A stretch of 64,000 nucleotides of DNA, taken from positions 162,231,869 to 162,295,868 of the forward strand of contig NC_084463.1 of the NCBI RefSeq assembly GCF_027409185.1, written 5' to 3'. Shown one piece after another: positions 53,577 through 64,000 of this stretch. The translations under genes were made by a program, and so were the position numbers. How positions within the stretch are numbered: position 1 is the first letter of the stretch; each line of letters begins with the position of its first letter. The DNA is from Cynocephalus volans (taxonomy: Eukaryota > Chordata > Mammalia > Dermoptera > Cynocephalidae). The notes beneath the pieces are model-generated. The model had not been told where the DNA came from and searched no databases. It worked only from the letters and a program-made list of their open reading frames with translations.

Positions 53577-53816
53577 TTTTTTTGTTTGGTTTTTTTGGTG
53601 GCTGGCCGGTAGGATCTGAACCCTTTTTTTTTTTAAAGATGACCGGTAAGGGGATCTTAACCCTTGGCTTGGTGTTGTCAGCACCACACTCAGCCAGTGA
53701 GCGAACCGACCATCCCTATATAGGATCCGAACCCGTGGCCTTGGTGTTATCAGCACTGCACTCTCCCCAGTGAGCCACAAGCTGGCCCTGGATCTGAACC
53801 CTTGACCTTAGTGTTA
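53577..53816 (-). mobile_element. tRNA-Ile SINE monomer interrupted by a dimer
   Basis: The outer monomer GGTGGCTGGCCGGTAGGATC is split and resumes with GGATCTGAACCCTTGACCTT. Outer duplication AAAGGGTCTT / AAAAGGTCTT. Confidence 0.88.
53624..53788 (-). mobile_element. CYN-like dimeric SINE nested in a monomer
   Basis: Complete antisense dimer. The duplicated target GGATCTGAACCC is itself the complement of the older SINE's B-box region. Confidence 0.93.
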
Positions 53817-54000
53817 AAAGGTCTTAGTTTGGAGGCTAATGTCTTTGGTTACCTGACTTGCCTCCTGACAATGTGGCCTTGTGTCACTCACGTTGCAACC
53901 CCAGTGTCAAGCACAGTGCCCTGCACAGGCAGGTGATCTTTCTGGGGTAAGAACAAATGAATGAACATTTGATCTGACGGTTGGAAAATGCCATCAGTTT

Positions 54001-54116
54001 CATATAGCTGACCAGTTAGCTCAGCTGGTTAGAGCAAGGTGTTATAACACCAACATCAAGGGTTTGGATCCCCATGCCAGCCAGCCACAAAAAAATTAAA
54101 TAACTTTTGAAAAATC
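54001..54116 (+). mobile_element. tRNA-Ile SINE monomer
   Basis: GCTGACCAGTTAGCTCAGCT, GGTTAGAGCAAGGTGTTATA, GGTTTGGATCCCCATGCCAG, A tail. Target duplication GAAAATGCCATCAGTTT / GAAAATGTCATCAGTTT. Confidence 0.95.
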
Positions 54117-54189
54117 AGAAAATGTCATCAGTTTAAGGAGTAGCAGAAAATGCACTGGGCCAGCTAGCAGAAGAAGCAGTTTATGGTTC

Positions 54190-54335
54190 CAATTTCATTA
54201 CCAAAATAGTGCATGACCTTGGCCAAGCTGCTCAACATCTTTGGGACTCAGAATGCCAGTTTTTAAAATGAGCAGGTTGGATTAAACGACCTCTGATTCC
54301 TATGCCAATGCTAAGATTCTGTGATTCAGAGCTAA
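54190..54335 (+). repeat. MIR-type remnant
   Basis: CATGACCTTGGCCAAGCTGC, CAGTTTTTAAAATGAGCAGG and ACGACCTCTGATTCC in the usual order. Confidence 0.55.
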
Positions 54336-55527
54336 TACCCCCTTTACAGGTGAGGACCTAGCAGACACTACATGGAAAGAGATAGTGCAGCAACACGTAT
54401 ACACACACCAGGAAGTCCTGGAAGATCAAAAGTATTGTTGCAGCTCCCAAAGCTGTGAAGGAGTCTTTTTCATTCCTTCCTTCTCTAACTCTGTCATGCT
54501 GTTGTTTATCTCTTTAGTTAATATGCAAAGTAGCTGGTCTTTTCTCTTTCTTTCTTTTCTTTTTGCTTCTCTCTCCTACAAAACTGTAAGTTTCTTGAGG
54601 GCAAGGTCCAAGTCTTATATTTTAAATCTTGAGAACCCAGCAGGTATTTAGAAATTAACATGTATTTTTTCTTTTTGGTTGATGATAACTGTCATATAGA
54701 GATCCAATCAACTGTGAGACAGTGGGTGGCAGATTTAATCAGAAATACACCACAGATTGTTGAGAAAGCAGTGGAAATTAGGGGCACTGTTCTATGTCAA
54801 TAACATCCAAATGATGTGCCTGTGTATTAAGGAGCAGCTTAAATGCATATAGAAGGAAAAATGGTCCGTTCAAGAGGAATAACATGCATTCAGAAAAAGC
54901 AAGCCACTGCAGATTCTTTATTTATCTTCCAGCAAGTCAGAATTGTGAATTCCATTTGCCCACTTTTCTGAATTTGTTGACAATAAAACTGCATACATTA
55001 TAGGGAATACTACGTAAGTAGTAAATAGTAAAATGAAATAGAAAATGCTAAAATATAGTATAGAAAATACCAACATTTATGCAAAGCGTAAACCTTCACC
55101 AATATAAAAATATGCACTGAAAACAGACATGGGTAAATCTTGTAATCGGTTCCAATAATAAAGGACTACGGTATGGATGTAGGGTCTTCCACATTCCTTA
55201 TACCAATAAATTATGTAATAATTCTGAGAATAAGAATATGTAGCTCGCCAATAAGAAGGTAATTAGATCAACAGTAGAAGGAGATCTAGTAATTATGATC
55301 AAATCAAAATATGAACTCTAAGCTGTGGCAAGTTAAGTATAATTGCAAAAAATATAACATGGAAATCTCACCTTAAATGCAGTCAATATTTTCTTTCAGT
55401 CCCCCAGAGAGAGAGAAAACAGAATTAACCAGGAAAAAAGTGAAGACTAAATACATTTCAGAGTTTAAATATTTAGCAAGCATCTTGGGAAAAACAAAAA
55501 AGATTGCCATTTTAAAATTATACACTT

Positions 55528-55672
55528 GGGCTGAGCCCGTGGCGCACTCGGTAGCGTGCTGCGCTAGCAGCTCGGCGACGCTCCCGCCGCGGGTTCGGAT
55601 CCTACATAAGAATGACCGGTGCACTCCCTGGCTGAGCGCCGGTCACGAAAAAAAAAATATATAAAAAAAAAA
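55528..55672 (+). mobile_element. Divergent type-B SINE (sense)
   Basis: GGGCTGAGCCCGTGGCGCAC, GGTTCGGATCCTACATAAGA, GGCTGAGCGCCGGTCACG, A/T-rich tail. Perfect target duplication AAAATTATACACTT. Confidence 0.93.
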
Positions 55673-55700
55673 TAAAATTATACACTTCACATTCTTTGGT

Positions 55701-55799
55701 TTTTTTTTTTTTTTTTGAGCTGGCCAATACACGCATCCAACCCTAGATCTTGGTGTTATCAGCACCACAGTCTAACCAACTGACCTAACCATCCAGCCC
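55701..55799 (-). mobile_element. tRNA-Ile SINE monomer
   Basis: Long T tail, GAGCTGGCCAATACACGCAT, CTTGGTGTTATCAGCACCAC, CTGACCTAACCATCCAGCCC. Confidence 0.88.
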
Positions 55800-56192
55800 C
55801 CACACTTCAAATATAATGAACAGTTTAATTAAAGAGGCACTTTGGAAAAAAAAATGGACTGGAGATATTAAGTTTACAATATCACATCAAAAGCTGTGCT
55901 CTGATGTGGTCTCTAAAGACAACATCCTGAAACTGGAGACAGCAGAGATTAGTGGAGCAGAAAGACTAGATCACAAGAGAAGCTGGAATACGGAGTGAAG
56001 AATTCGGCCTAAGATTCACATACTCACCTCCTGGCTTGGTTTGCAGCAGCACGGGCTTTAGTGTCTATCACCTCTATTCCAGGTGCAGTGATAGCTGCAG
56101 GATCAGTTTCCCTGGAATAATTGTGATTCTATCAACCTTCTGCTCCAGAACATATGTGCCTCTCTTACTCTATCAAAACCAAACTTATCAGG

Positions 56193-56297
56193 GGCTGGTG
56201 GGTTAGCTCGGTTGGCTAGAGCATGATGTTAAAACACCAAAGTCAAGGGTGAAGATCCCCTTACTGGCCAACCGCCAAGAAAACAAAAACAAAACTT
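56193..56297 (+). mobile_element. tRNA-Ile SINE monomer
   Basis: GGGGCTGGTGGGTTAGCTCG, GTTGGCTAGAGCATGATGTT, GATCCCCTTACTGGCCAACC, A-rich tail. Confidence 0.9.
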
Positions 56298-56762
56298 CTC
56301 TGCAAGGATTCAATGCCCTCCAGCCTTCACACTCCTCCCTCCCTCAAAAGCGTCACTGTACTACTTTATTCATTGATTTGATAAACATGAACAAATGGGT
56401 GCCTGGCCCTGTTCTAGGCACCGGGGATGTAGCAATGAACAACAAAAAACCCCACAAAACTTCCTGCCCCATGAGGCTTACATCCTAATGCAATCGCCAG
56501 CTCATATTGTCTACATTGTTTTCTAGCAATTCATTTGCAGTGATGATTGTTCTCTAAGTACATCACATCTTCATGGTGTCTCCTCCATGATGTGAAGTCT
56601 TCAAGGGTAAAAGCCAGGTCTTCTAATTTTTCAAATCTCCTTTTTCCATTCCAGCACTTAATTTAGTGTTGGGCACAAGATACTCAGTAAGTATGCACAT
56701 CCTTCATGTAGGAAAAACGAAATAGGAGAATGAATTGTACATTTAAAAATTTAAGAGGGCAG

Positions 56763-56932
56763 GGCCAGCCCGTGGCTCACTCGGGAGAGTGCGGTGCTGA
56801 TAACACCAAGGCCAGGGGTTCGGATCCTATATAGGGATGGCCGGTTAGCTCACTGGGTGAGCGTGGTGCTGACAACCACCAAGTCAAGGGTTAAGATCCC
56901 CTTACCGGTCATCTTTAAAGAATAAAAAATAA
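56763..56932 (+). mobile_element. CYN-like dimeric tRNA-Ile SINE
   Basis: Full sense dimer ending CTTACCGGTCATCTTTAAAG. Perfect target duplication AAAAATTTAAGAGGGCAG. Confidence 0.96.
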
Positions 56933-56989
56933 AAAAATTTAAGAGGGCAGATCTCATGTTAAGTGCTCTTACCACAGTAAAATAAAATA

Positions 56990-57052
56990 AATTACCAAGG
57001 TCCAGGGTTTAATTCCTGTACCGGCCAGCTGCAAAAAAATAAAAAATAAAAA
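56990..57052 (+). mobile_element. tRNA-Ile SINE 3' fragment
   Basis: ATTACCAAGGTCCAGGGTTT, AATTCCTGTACCGGCCAGCT, GC and an A/T-rich tail; flanked by AAAATAAAATAAATTA repeats. Confidence 0.8.
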
Positions 57053-57144
57053 GATGACTAAAATAAAATAAATTAACAATGGGAGAACCAGCAATCCTTT
57101 CTAAATATATGGTCTTCCAGCTTCCAAAGGGCATTCATTAGTCT

Positions 57145-57258
57145 TTTATTATTTTATTTTATTTTATTTTTTCGGTAGCTGGCTGGTATGGGGATCCAAA
57201 CCCTTAACCCTGCTGTTATCAACACTGCACTCTAACCAACTGAGCTAACAGGCCAGCC
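57145..57258 (-). mobile_element. tRNA-Ile SINE monomer
   Basis: (TTTTA)n tail, CGGTAGCTGGCTGGTATGGG, GCTGTTATCAACACTGCACT, GAGCTAACAGGCCAGCCC. Confidence 0.92.
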
Positions 57259-58056
57259 CTTAGTCCATTTGACTCCCCAACAATCCTAGGAGGAAACAGG
57301 AGAGGAGTCATTATCTCTGTTTTAATAAAGAGAGAACAGAGCTTCTGATAGTTTAAGGGACTGGGCTAATAATACACAGCTGGTAAGTACCCCTCACAAA
57401 GCAGCCGAAGGAACATTGGCTTTGTAAGAAGCTGACAAAAGGTAGTGAACGTCCTTTAAGAAGATGAACAAAGATCAGACCCACTAGGAGAGTCTAGGAT
57501 CAGGTCTAAGTGCTTAGGCAACTGGCCCTTTGGGGATATGGCTGGAGCACCGCACAACTATCAACACCAACCCTAACCAGCAAACAAGCACAGGACTGCA
57601 GACAGAACCTGTAACTCCAGGGTGCCAGAAACTTTCCCCTAGCAAACACAGGTGTAGCTGAGGCAAAGGGTTCTGTATCTTTCAGTCCCACTCCTGGGCA
57701 GGACAGGAAGTCTCACCCTTTTAGAAGTGAGAAGTGAAGGTGGCCTGGCCCCAAAGTGAAGCTAAGGCTGCAAAAGAGCAGGTGGATCCCAGATGCTGCT
57801 GCAGCTGCCTCAACAGCCAAAGTCAACCCCACGACTCAGGCAAGGTGGGTCTACACAAAGGAAGGCCATATTCCTAGAAAAGATGACAGCAAGGAGGCAT
57901 TGGGCCAGGAAGGGTGTGGTCCCATGTTCCCAAGGAAAGGGTCAACCATATTCATGCAATTAAGAATCTCATGTGCCATTCATGTTCAATGATACGAGAA
58001 TCTGCAGAGCATCTCTGGCTTTTTCTTTTTTTTCTGATCAATTCAGATTCTATTTC

Positions 58057-58232
58057 TTTTTTTTTTTTTTTTTTTAAAAAGATGACCGGTAAGGGGATCT
58101 TAACCCTTGACTTGGTGTTGTGAGCACCACGCTCAGCCAGTGAGCTAACCGGCCATCCGTATATGGGATCCGAACCCGGGGCCTTGGTGTTATCAGCACC
58201 GCACTCTCCCGAGTGAGCCATGGGCCGGCCCC
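58057..58232 (-). mobile_element. CYN-like dimeric tRNA-Ile SINE
   Basis: Full antisense dimer with a long T tail. A target duplication of at least 20 bp (ATCAATTCAGATTCTATTTC) is perfect, so the copy is probably recent. Confidence 0.96.
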
Positions 58233-61200
58233 ATCAATTCAGATTCTATTTCTAGACTCAAAAGAATACATTCTATCAATTAAAGCTTGTAATCACCCCA
58301 CCCAACACCCAATTTTTACTCCTCCTAGGGTTGACACAGTATTTGGAAGGTCCTTTGAGGGATACAAATATGATCTGGCCCCTGCCTTCAAAGAACTTAT
58401 AATCTAGAGGAAGGAGGTGGAGGGAGATGTTCAGGAAATGATTAAGCAACAAAACGAGAGACCATGTGATTAAGTGCACCAAACTATGGTAAAGGGAAGT
58501 GGGCAAGCAGTTCAGTTAGATAACAGCAGGCCAGGAGAAAGAGAATGAACACAGGAGGTGGGGAGCAGGTAGACTGATGGAGAGAAGGATGGAAAGAAAG
58601 AGACCTCAGGAGGCCAGTGATGATGAGAGAGAAACTGATGGAGTCAAGGAAGAGAAAAATGGAGATCAGAGACATTAGGGGTTGGGGAGGAAAGAGACCA
58701 GGATCTGGAAAAAGAAAGAGAGGCTATGAACAAGTCACTACTTAAGTGCTATGAACCATATGAAAACTTGTGAACCATATGAAAACTTTAATTTGCTTAA
58801 ATACTGAAGCACCTTTACTGGAAACATTCCTTAAAATTGAGGTCAGAAACATAGAAAATGCTCATAAACAGTGGCTGTTATGTGCCAGACACTGAGCTTT
58901 AAGACATTATTCATTTCATCCTGAGAGTTTTATTTTTTCCACTTTATAGATGAAAAACCAATGCTTTGAGGAGTTCATTAAGATCTAATTGCTGGTAACC
59001 AGCAGACTAGCCCTTCAGTCTCCAATGCAAGAGCTTTTTAACCACTGGTTAGGGAAATCTTCAAGACCAAGTTCTCTATTCTGGTTTAGGCCTATACTGT
59101 TTGGGACATCCTTAAAATTTAAGGAGAAATCATAAATACTTTAACTTAGTTAACCAGACTACAGAGTTCTCGTTTTACCCTTTAAAGTCTTCATAATAAG
59201 TGGGTGATCTGGGTTTTGACTCTCAGCATTTCTTGGGTCTTAGCTGTACTCAAGAAGGCAGAGATTTGTTAACATCTTATTAAGGCATCAGATTAGTCCG
59301 GCCAGGGACCCTCTTCTCAATGCTTCTAGAAGGAATTTTTTTTTCCTTCTTCTCATATATCACTCTCCCCCTCTCCTTGCAGCCACAGTTGAAGACATAT
59401 AGTTCATAGGTCTAGCGGCCTTCTTGGGGAATCCCCCAAGCTCTATTCTCCTTCAAAATGGCTCTTTTATGGCAAAGCAGTGAGTCTCATAGATCTGATC
59501 TTACCAATCAGAGATACTGTGATCATGGGGGGAATCGCTAGCCATCTGCCTATCTCTTATCTCATTCTGCACATCTGCTTTGAAATATTAACAAAGGCTG
59601 CCTGTGGAGAAACCATTGTGTATATCTGTTTTAAACGCCAATGTCCCCCAATGCAGACTAGTTAAGAAATGGTTTTCAACTGGAAAAGAGCTGGCTGCAA
59701 ACTGACAAACCTTGCTCTACTTGCAGTCCTTTTCAAAATAAGTACTACTACTACTACTAAAAAAAAGAAAAATAATAAGTACTATTGTTCTAGAGCCTCC
59801 CTAGGTTTCCTCCTAGCTTGTCTACCTGAGTTAAACGTAGCAGCTCAGTTTGTTGAGGGCTAATTACTGAAGGGGCTCTGGACCTTAAGAAAAAGGGCAA
59901 GACCAAGTCAAGCTACTGCTAAGACCTTCTTTCTCTCTCTTTGCCCCCAAGTGTTCTTGGGTTATAAGAATAAGTGGGAAGAAAATAAAACTGTTTATTT
60001 TGCAAATAGCAACAAGGCCCAACACTTACTTAATCTGACAATGGCAAAAGTCTGTCTCTCTCCTACTTAAAAACAGAACAAGCTGCTGACTTTTTCTGTA
60101 CCTACAGAGAACCAGATGCCTTACGGTTCTATGTGAAAGATTGCTGCTTTTAAGATGTATTTTACTATAGTTTGAAAGATTTAAAAAGACTTTAGATCTG
60201 ATAAAGTTTCAGTGATTATCTTCTTTATATCATTGCCCTGAAAATCTAAGAAGCCTGAACAAAACTGATCAGAATAAAGAATATTTCCCAGTGATTAGAA
60301 TGCAAGAGGATGATACCATATTAACAAACCTTTTTTGTTGTTTGTGAGATATTTTGGTTGACAATTGCAGAGCGCTGGACTCCTCTCTGTTGGAGTAATT
60401 ATGCAAGCTGTTTAACCTTTCTATACTTCAATTGTCTGTCCTTAAAATGAGTATAACACCACCAGGCACGTTAGCTTGCGTCCTAAGGATGCTGTGAAAC
60501 AAAACAGAAAATATCTGTAAAAACTCCTTAAGTTTGTGTATAGAAAAACCTTGTGTGGTAATAAATACCAAGACCTTGGGTTTACGTAGCGCCTTTACCC
60601 TAGAGTTCAAACCTTGACAGAAATAGAAGGTATTCTCTGTTGTATTTCACCGATGTCTTCTTAAGAGTTGAAGGCTGTTTATGCAGGCTATATGACTCAC
60701 TCCATGCACTTCCTATCTTCTTCATTCCCGGTTCCCCAGGAATCAGAGCTTAAAGGGTGGGAAACCAAGGCAGGGAGAAAAAGATTTGTGTGACACCACT
60801 CGGCAAGGGCGCAGTGAAGCCCAAAGTGCCAACCCCGATGTGTAACGCGCAAGCCACGGTCCTCCATGGGATTTATTATTTAAACGGGCCCCAAGCACGA
60901 GATTGGCTGGGGAAATGTCCTGATCGCGGTTTGGCTGCTGTCATGGCACCGCTCAGATGCTTCTGGCCGGGCTTCGTCGACGTCCAGAGCCTGCCTGTCC
61001 GTCGGGCAGCTGTCGAGCCACGGGGGCCCGTCGTGGGCAGGGCCGGCGCAGCTCGGGCGGCCGCTGCCCCGTCGCTGACCCTCGCGCGAAGCTGCGCGCA
61101 CCGAGAGGAGACATCTTCCCGGCCGGGCCTCCTGCGCCCCCCGCGCCCGCCGCTGCCCGGGGCGACGGGGTCGGCCTGGTGGCTGGGGCGGCCCGCGCAC

Positions 61201-62390
61201 CCCTCCTTGGGGGGCGCCCCGACTCGCCGGGGGCGGGGTCACGTCCCACCCGGGCCGCCGGGGGCACCGGCGCTGCGGAAACCTGAGCGTGGCCGACGAG
61301 CGGGGGCTTCCTGGGCCACCTCCCCGGGCGCCTCCATCCCGCGGTGGGCGCGCCGGCCGCCGCCGCCCCCGGGCCGTCGCAGAGACTACTCCCGCCCCTG
61401 CTACCTGTGGACGCCCTTGTCAAGCGCCTGGAGCTCTCCCGGGGGAGCCGAGCCCAGGACAGACATGCTACTCCCGTTTCCTGCCCCTTTGGAGCGGCGA
61501 GGAGTGGGTGAGGCGGGGCCAGGCCGCTGCACCGAGGAGCACCCCCGAGCCGAGGACGGACGGTCCCCGCGGTGGGGGCGCTGGGGCCTGCCCGGGGATG
61601 TGGGCAGGCCGACCTCGGCCCACCGGCCGGCGCGCAAGGGGAGGGCAGCCGGCGGGAATGCGTCCCTGTCCTTCGCCCCCTCGCTCTGGGCAGGCCCCAG
61701 CGGGGCGCCCAGGTCGGGCAGGCCCGGCCCAGGGGCTTGACCCCCGGGGTCCCCGCTTTGAGGCGGGCAACGGCTGCCCTGGCCCAGGCCTCCCGGCCCT
61801 CAGGTTGTGTGACTGTGACGGGCCGCATGGGGCAGAGGGCGGTTGAAGGAGAAGGGGTGACGCTCTCCAGGGTTTGGGGGGGTTATTGTGCTTTGTGGGG
61901 GTCGGGGGTCACCGTCCTCCCTGGAGAGGTGGGGGAGGGCGGCCAGCACAGCTGGCCGGCGAGGGGCGGGGTCACCGAGGCGAAGTGTGTGTGTTGGGGC
62001 GAGGGTGTGTGGGGGAGGGCGCGCGCGGAGGAGGATCGGTGCCCTGCGCGCAGGCGCGACGAGCCGGTCGGGCCCGAGCCCTGGAAGAAGGCCCGCGGGG
62101 AGCGGGGGCGGTAGGCCGGCGGGAGGGCGGGGGGTGGTGTGGAGCCGCGTCGGCGTCGCGGGGCGCGGGCGATTCAAGGCTGACGCATCCGCGCGTGCGC
62201 GCGCTGGCTGTGTCCGCGTTAGAGGGAGTGACGCGTGCGCGTTCACGTGCACCCGGGAGAGCGGTAAGAAGCCAAGGGAGGCTTGAAGGGGGTGGGGGGT
62301 TGGAGAGGCAAGCTGGAGGAGGGGTGGGGAGGTGGCGCCTGCGCAGTGCGCCGCGGAGGAGCTATGTGTATGTGAGAGTCTGACGGGTTC

Positions 62391-62402
62391 AAAATGGCGG
62401 CG
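62391..62402 (+). promoter_or_regulatory. KDM2A: YY1-type site
   Basis: AAAATGGCGGCG matches the strong YY1 consensus AANATGGCGGC in the sense direction, which is usual just downstream of the start of TATA-less promoters. Confidence 0.7.
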
Positions 62403-62429
62403 GCTGCTTCAGCGGCTCCTCCTGTGTGA
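62394..62429 (+). other. Upstream ORF in KDM2A exon 1 (11 codons)
   Basis: ATG inside the YY1 site opens MAAAASAAPPV followed by TGA. It may only reflect the YY1 motif, or may dampen translation. Confidence 0.45.
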
Positions 62430-62451
62430 GGGAAACAACACCCCTCCCCGG

Positions 62452-62481
62452 CAGCGGCAGCGGCGGCGGCGGCGGCGGCTC
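62452..62481 (+). repeat. (GGC)n / GCAGCG repeat in KDM2A exon 1
   Basis: GGCAGCGGCAGCGGCGGCGG and further GGC units, a short triplet tract in the 5' UTR. Confidence 0.85.
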
Positions 62482-63164
62482 GCAGAGCACCTTCCCAGCG
62501 GCTGGGCCTGTCGCCGCTCTGTCTATCCTGGGCAGGGGGCGCTCCGGGAGGAGGGGCAACGCCAGGGGGCCCATCCCCCGGAATCCCTCCTCTGCGACTG
62601 GGGAGTAGCCGGGGGGCTCGTCCCGCAGCGCGGAGCCCGGGCTGAGGGGGAGACGCGAGGAGAGTCCGGGCCCCCAGCCCGGCGCGCCGCGCCGCTCCCG
62701 CCCTCTCCGCCCCCCGGGGCTGGGGCCCGCGTTCCGGGGGGCCGGGGTGGCGCGGGGAGCCTCGGGCCGGCCGGTCTCAGCTGATCGGCCGCCGCTCCCG
62801 GGCTCCCGGAGGGGGCCGGCCGCTGCTCGCCGAGGGCACGGCGAGGAGGGCGCTCCCCACGGCCGGGGCTGGCCCTGGGCTCGGGCTGCTGACCGCTGGC
62901 CCGGGGGAGGCGGGGGCGCCCCGGCTCGGCGCGGAGGGGTCGCGCTCCCCTCTCCTGACGCCTCCGACTCCCGGTCTCCGAAGCCAGAAGAGGAGGTTTG
63001 ATTCAGCAACTGTTTCCTCTCTTTTCCGGGTCGCTCTGACCCTCTCTGGATACTGGGTTGATCCACGGAAAAACCGAAGACGACATTTGGGATTTAATTT
63101 TTCTTCTCAGTTTTTGGAATCTTTTACTTCTCACTTGGACAAGAATTCAAGAGCAAAATCCCCG

Positions 63165-64000
63165 GTGAGATTCAACCCCCACCCCCCTTTTGGAAGTTTG
63201 GTTCACTTTGTTATCTAAAGACTTAATATAAAGTTTCTATTTCTTTTTCCGATGGGCGAACCATTGAAACGAAACGCCTTTCCTTGGGGGAGAACGGCGA
63301 GATTTGCCGGTTTTCCTCTCCGGCCCTGGCTGCTCCAATCCCGAGCGGTCCTCGCCCAGGGGGTGCAAACACAGTTTCCCTCCTCCAGGAGGGCTCTGCC
63401 ACCGAACTGCTCTCTCAAACTATGTCATCGGGTCCTCTGGTCTCCTAGCAGTTTTGAAAGGATGCTATTAACGTGGCTGTAATGTAGCTACAGAAAGGGG
63501 GGGAAATCTGCATTTCCAATGGAAGCCATTATCCATGAGAATATTTAGAAAAAAGAAAACCCTTTCCTGGTATTACAGATTGACCGTAGCGCCAACCGGT
63601 CTTTATTTAATTTTTGGAAAAGATGTATTTTGCTCGTATCCACAGTCGTTTATTTTATTACCTTATCCAAAAAGAACAGATGGGATTTTTGTCCCTGATT
63701 TGCAACTCTCTAATTTGTTTCAGAGTTGTACACATCTTGTGTTGGGGTGGAGAGTATGTTTGAGAATGAAAAGATCCGGGGAGTCTAGAAAATGAAGGCG
63801 ACGATTGTGTATGTGGCCTTACTGGAGGTGTATGGGAAATTGTTTTGGAGTCTTTCTTTAAATCCTGATTTCTTGTCTTTTTATACAGATAGTCTGCTCT
63901 TCTTTTCCTTAGTCTCTAATTACTGGTGAGAGGGAACTAATTTGGTTAGGATCTGGATTAGTTCCGTGCGCGCTTCACCTGAGCATCTCTCTAGAGATAA
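63165..64000 (+). other. KDM2A: KDM2A intron 1 (beginning)
   Basis: Starts at GTGAGA and becomes AT-rich past the island. I see no repeat or exon in this part. Confidence 0.7.

Larger units (their letters stand above)
35450..60900. other. Intergenic region between RHOD and KDM2A
   Basis: About 25 kb with no gene that I can support. It is dense in nested tRNA-Ile SINEs, with an MLT2-like LTR, L2/MIR/L1 remnants and some unassigned blocks (for example 38.1-41.6 kb, 44.4-46.8 kb, 54.6-55.5 kb, 58.3-60.7 kb). Open frames are short or compositional. Confidence 0.75.
60940..63010. promoter_or_regulatory. KDM2A: CpG island at the KDM2A 5' end
   Basis: About 2 kb of very GC- and CpG-rich sequence with no interspersed repeat, in contrast to the AT-rich SINE-packed flank. 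It has GC boxes, an E-box-like TTCACGTGCA (about 62241) and an NRF1-like CTGCGCAGTGCGC (about 62339-62351). Long open frames here (for example 60757-61740) are products of composition. Confidence 0.88.
62370..63164 (+). other. KDM2A: KDM2A non-coding exon 1 (start approximate)
   Basis: CpG-island exon at the position expected for KDM2A, the third gene of the SYT12-RHOD-KDM2A order. From memory it resembles the human 5' UTR (ATGGCGGCGGC, GGAAACAACACCCCTCCCCG, GGACAAGAATTCAAGAGC). It ends at CCCCG|GTGAGA (donor from 63165). I found only two ATG triplets between 62370 and 63164, both in the 11-codon upstream frame region or just before it, so the main start lies in a later exon outside the window. 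KDM2A is a JmjC H3K36 demethylase with a CXXC domain. The exact start site is not determinable here. Confidence 0.75.

Noticed and set aside
60757-61740. 327-codon open frame in the GC-rich region
   Set aside because: CpG-island composition keeps several frames open on both strands. The product is Pro/Arg/Ala-rich with no domain, and the frame overlaps long antisense frames.
1-64000. A novel multi-gene defence, biosynthetic or mobile system
   Set aside because: The only supported genes are SYT12, RHOD and the 5' end of KDM2A. The rest is introns, repeats and intergenic DNA.

Overview
This is nuclear DNA from a placental mammal: exons with canonical GT/AG borders, large introns, old MIR/L2/L1/LTR repeats and one CpG island. 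Three genes lie head-to-tail on the + strand, in the order known from human 11q13.2: SYT12 (all seven coding exons), RHOD (all five coding exons) and the 5' non-coding exon of KDM2A. No bacterial, phage or plasmid sequence is present.

The lineage is suggested by about 35 short interspersed elements derived from tRNA-Ile. They occur as monomers (D-arm GTTAGCTCAGTTGG, B box, A tail) and as fused dimers (GGGCCGGCCCGTGGCTCACTCGGGAGAG..., then a second half ending CCTTACCGGTCATCTTT). From memory these match the CYN-SINE family of colugos (Dermoptera, Galeopterus/Cynocephalus). I saw no Alu, B1/B2 or bovine-type SINE. Placental mammal is certain; colugo is a probable call that needs a repeat-library search.

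Layout. 1-4918: sequence upstream of the first SYT12 coding exon, with MIRs and a MER53-like palindrome carrying a miR-1302-like hairpin. 4919-18637: SYT12 coding exons; the joined frame is 1266 nt (421 aa). 18638 to about 20655: SYT12 3' UTR. About 20.7-25.8 kb: intergenic. 25.85-26.03 kb: GC-rich RHOD promoter with a 40-bp tandem duplication carrying ETS-type sites. 26035-35021: RHOD coding exons; joined frame 642 nt (213 aa). About 35.45-60.9 kb: intergenic, packed with nested SINEs, an MLT2-like LTR, an LTR-like block and an unexplained 125-bp direct repeat. 60.95-63.0 kb: CpG island, KDM2A promoter and first exon, with a donor at 63165. The rest is KDM2A intron 1.

The three genes do not form a pathway or operon. 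SYT12 is a vesicle protein with degenerate calcium sites, RHOD a prenylated endosomal Rho GTPase and KDM2A a CpG-island H3K36 demethylase. I found no new multi-gene system. The most interesting items are the miR-1302-like hairpin, a second divergent SINE type, several SINE pairs that share one target-site duplication, and the 125-bp direct repeat with an identical 3' part.
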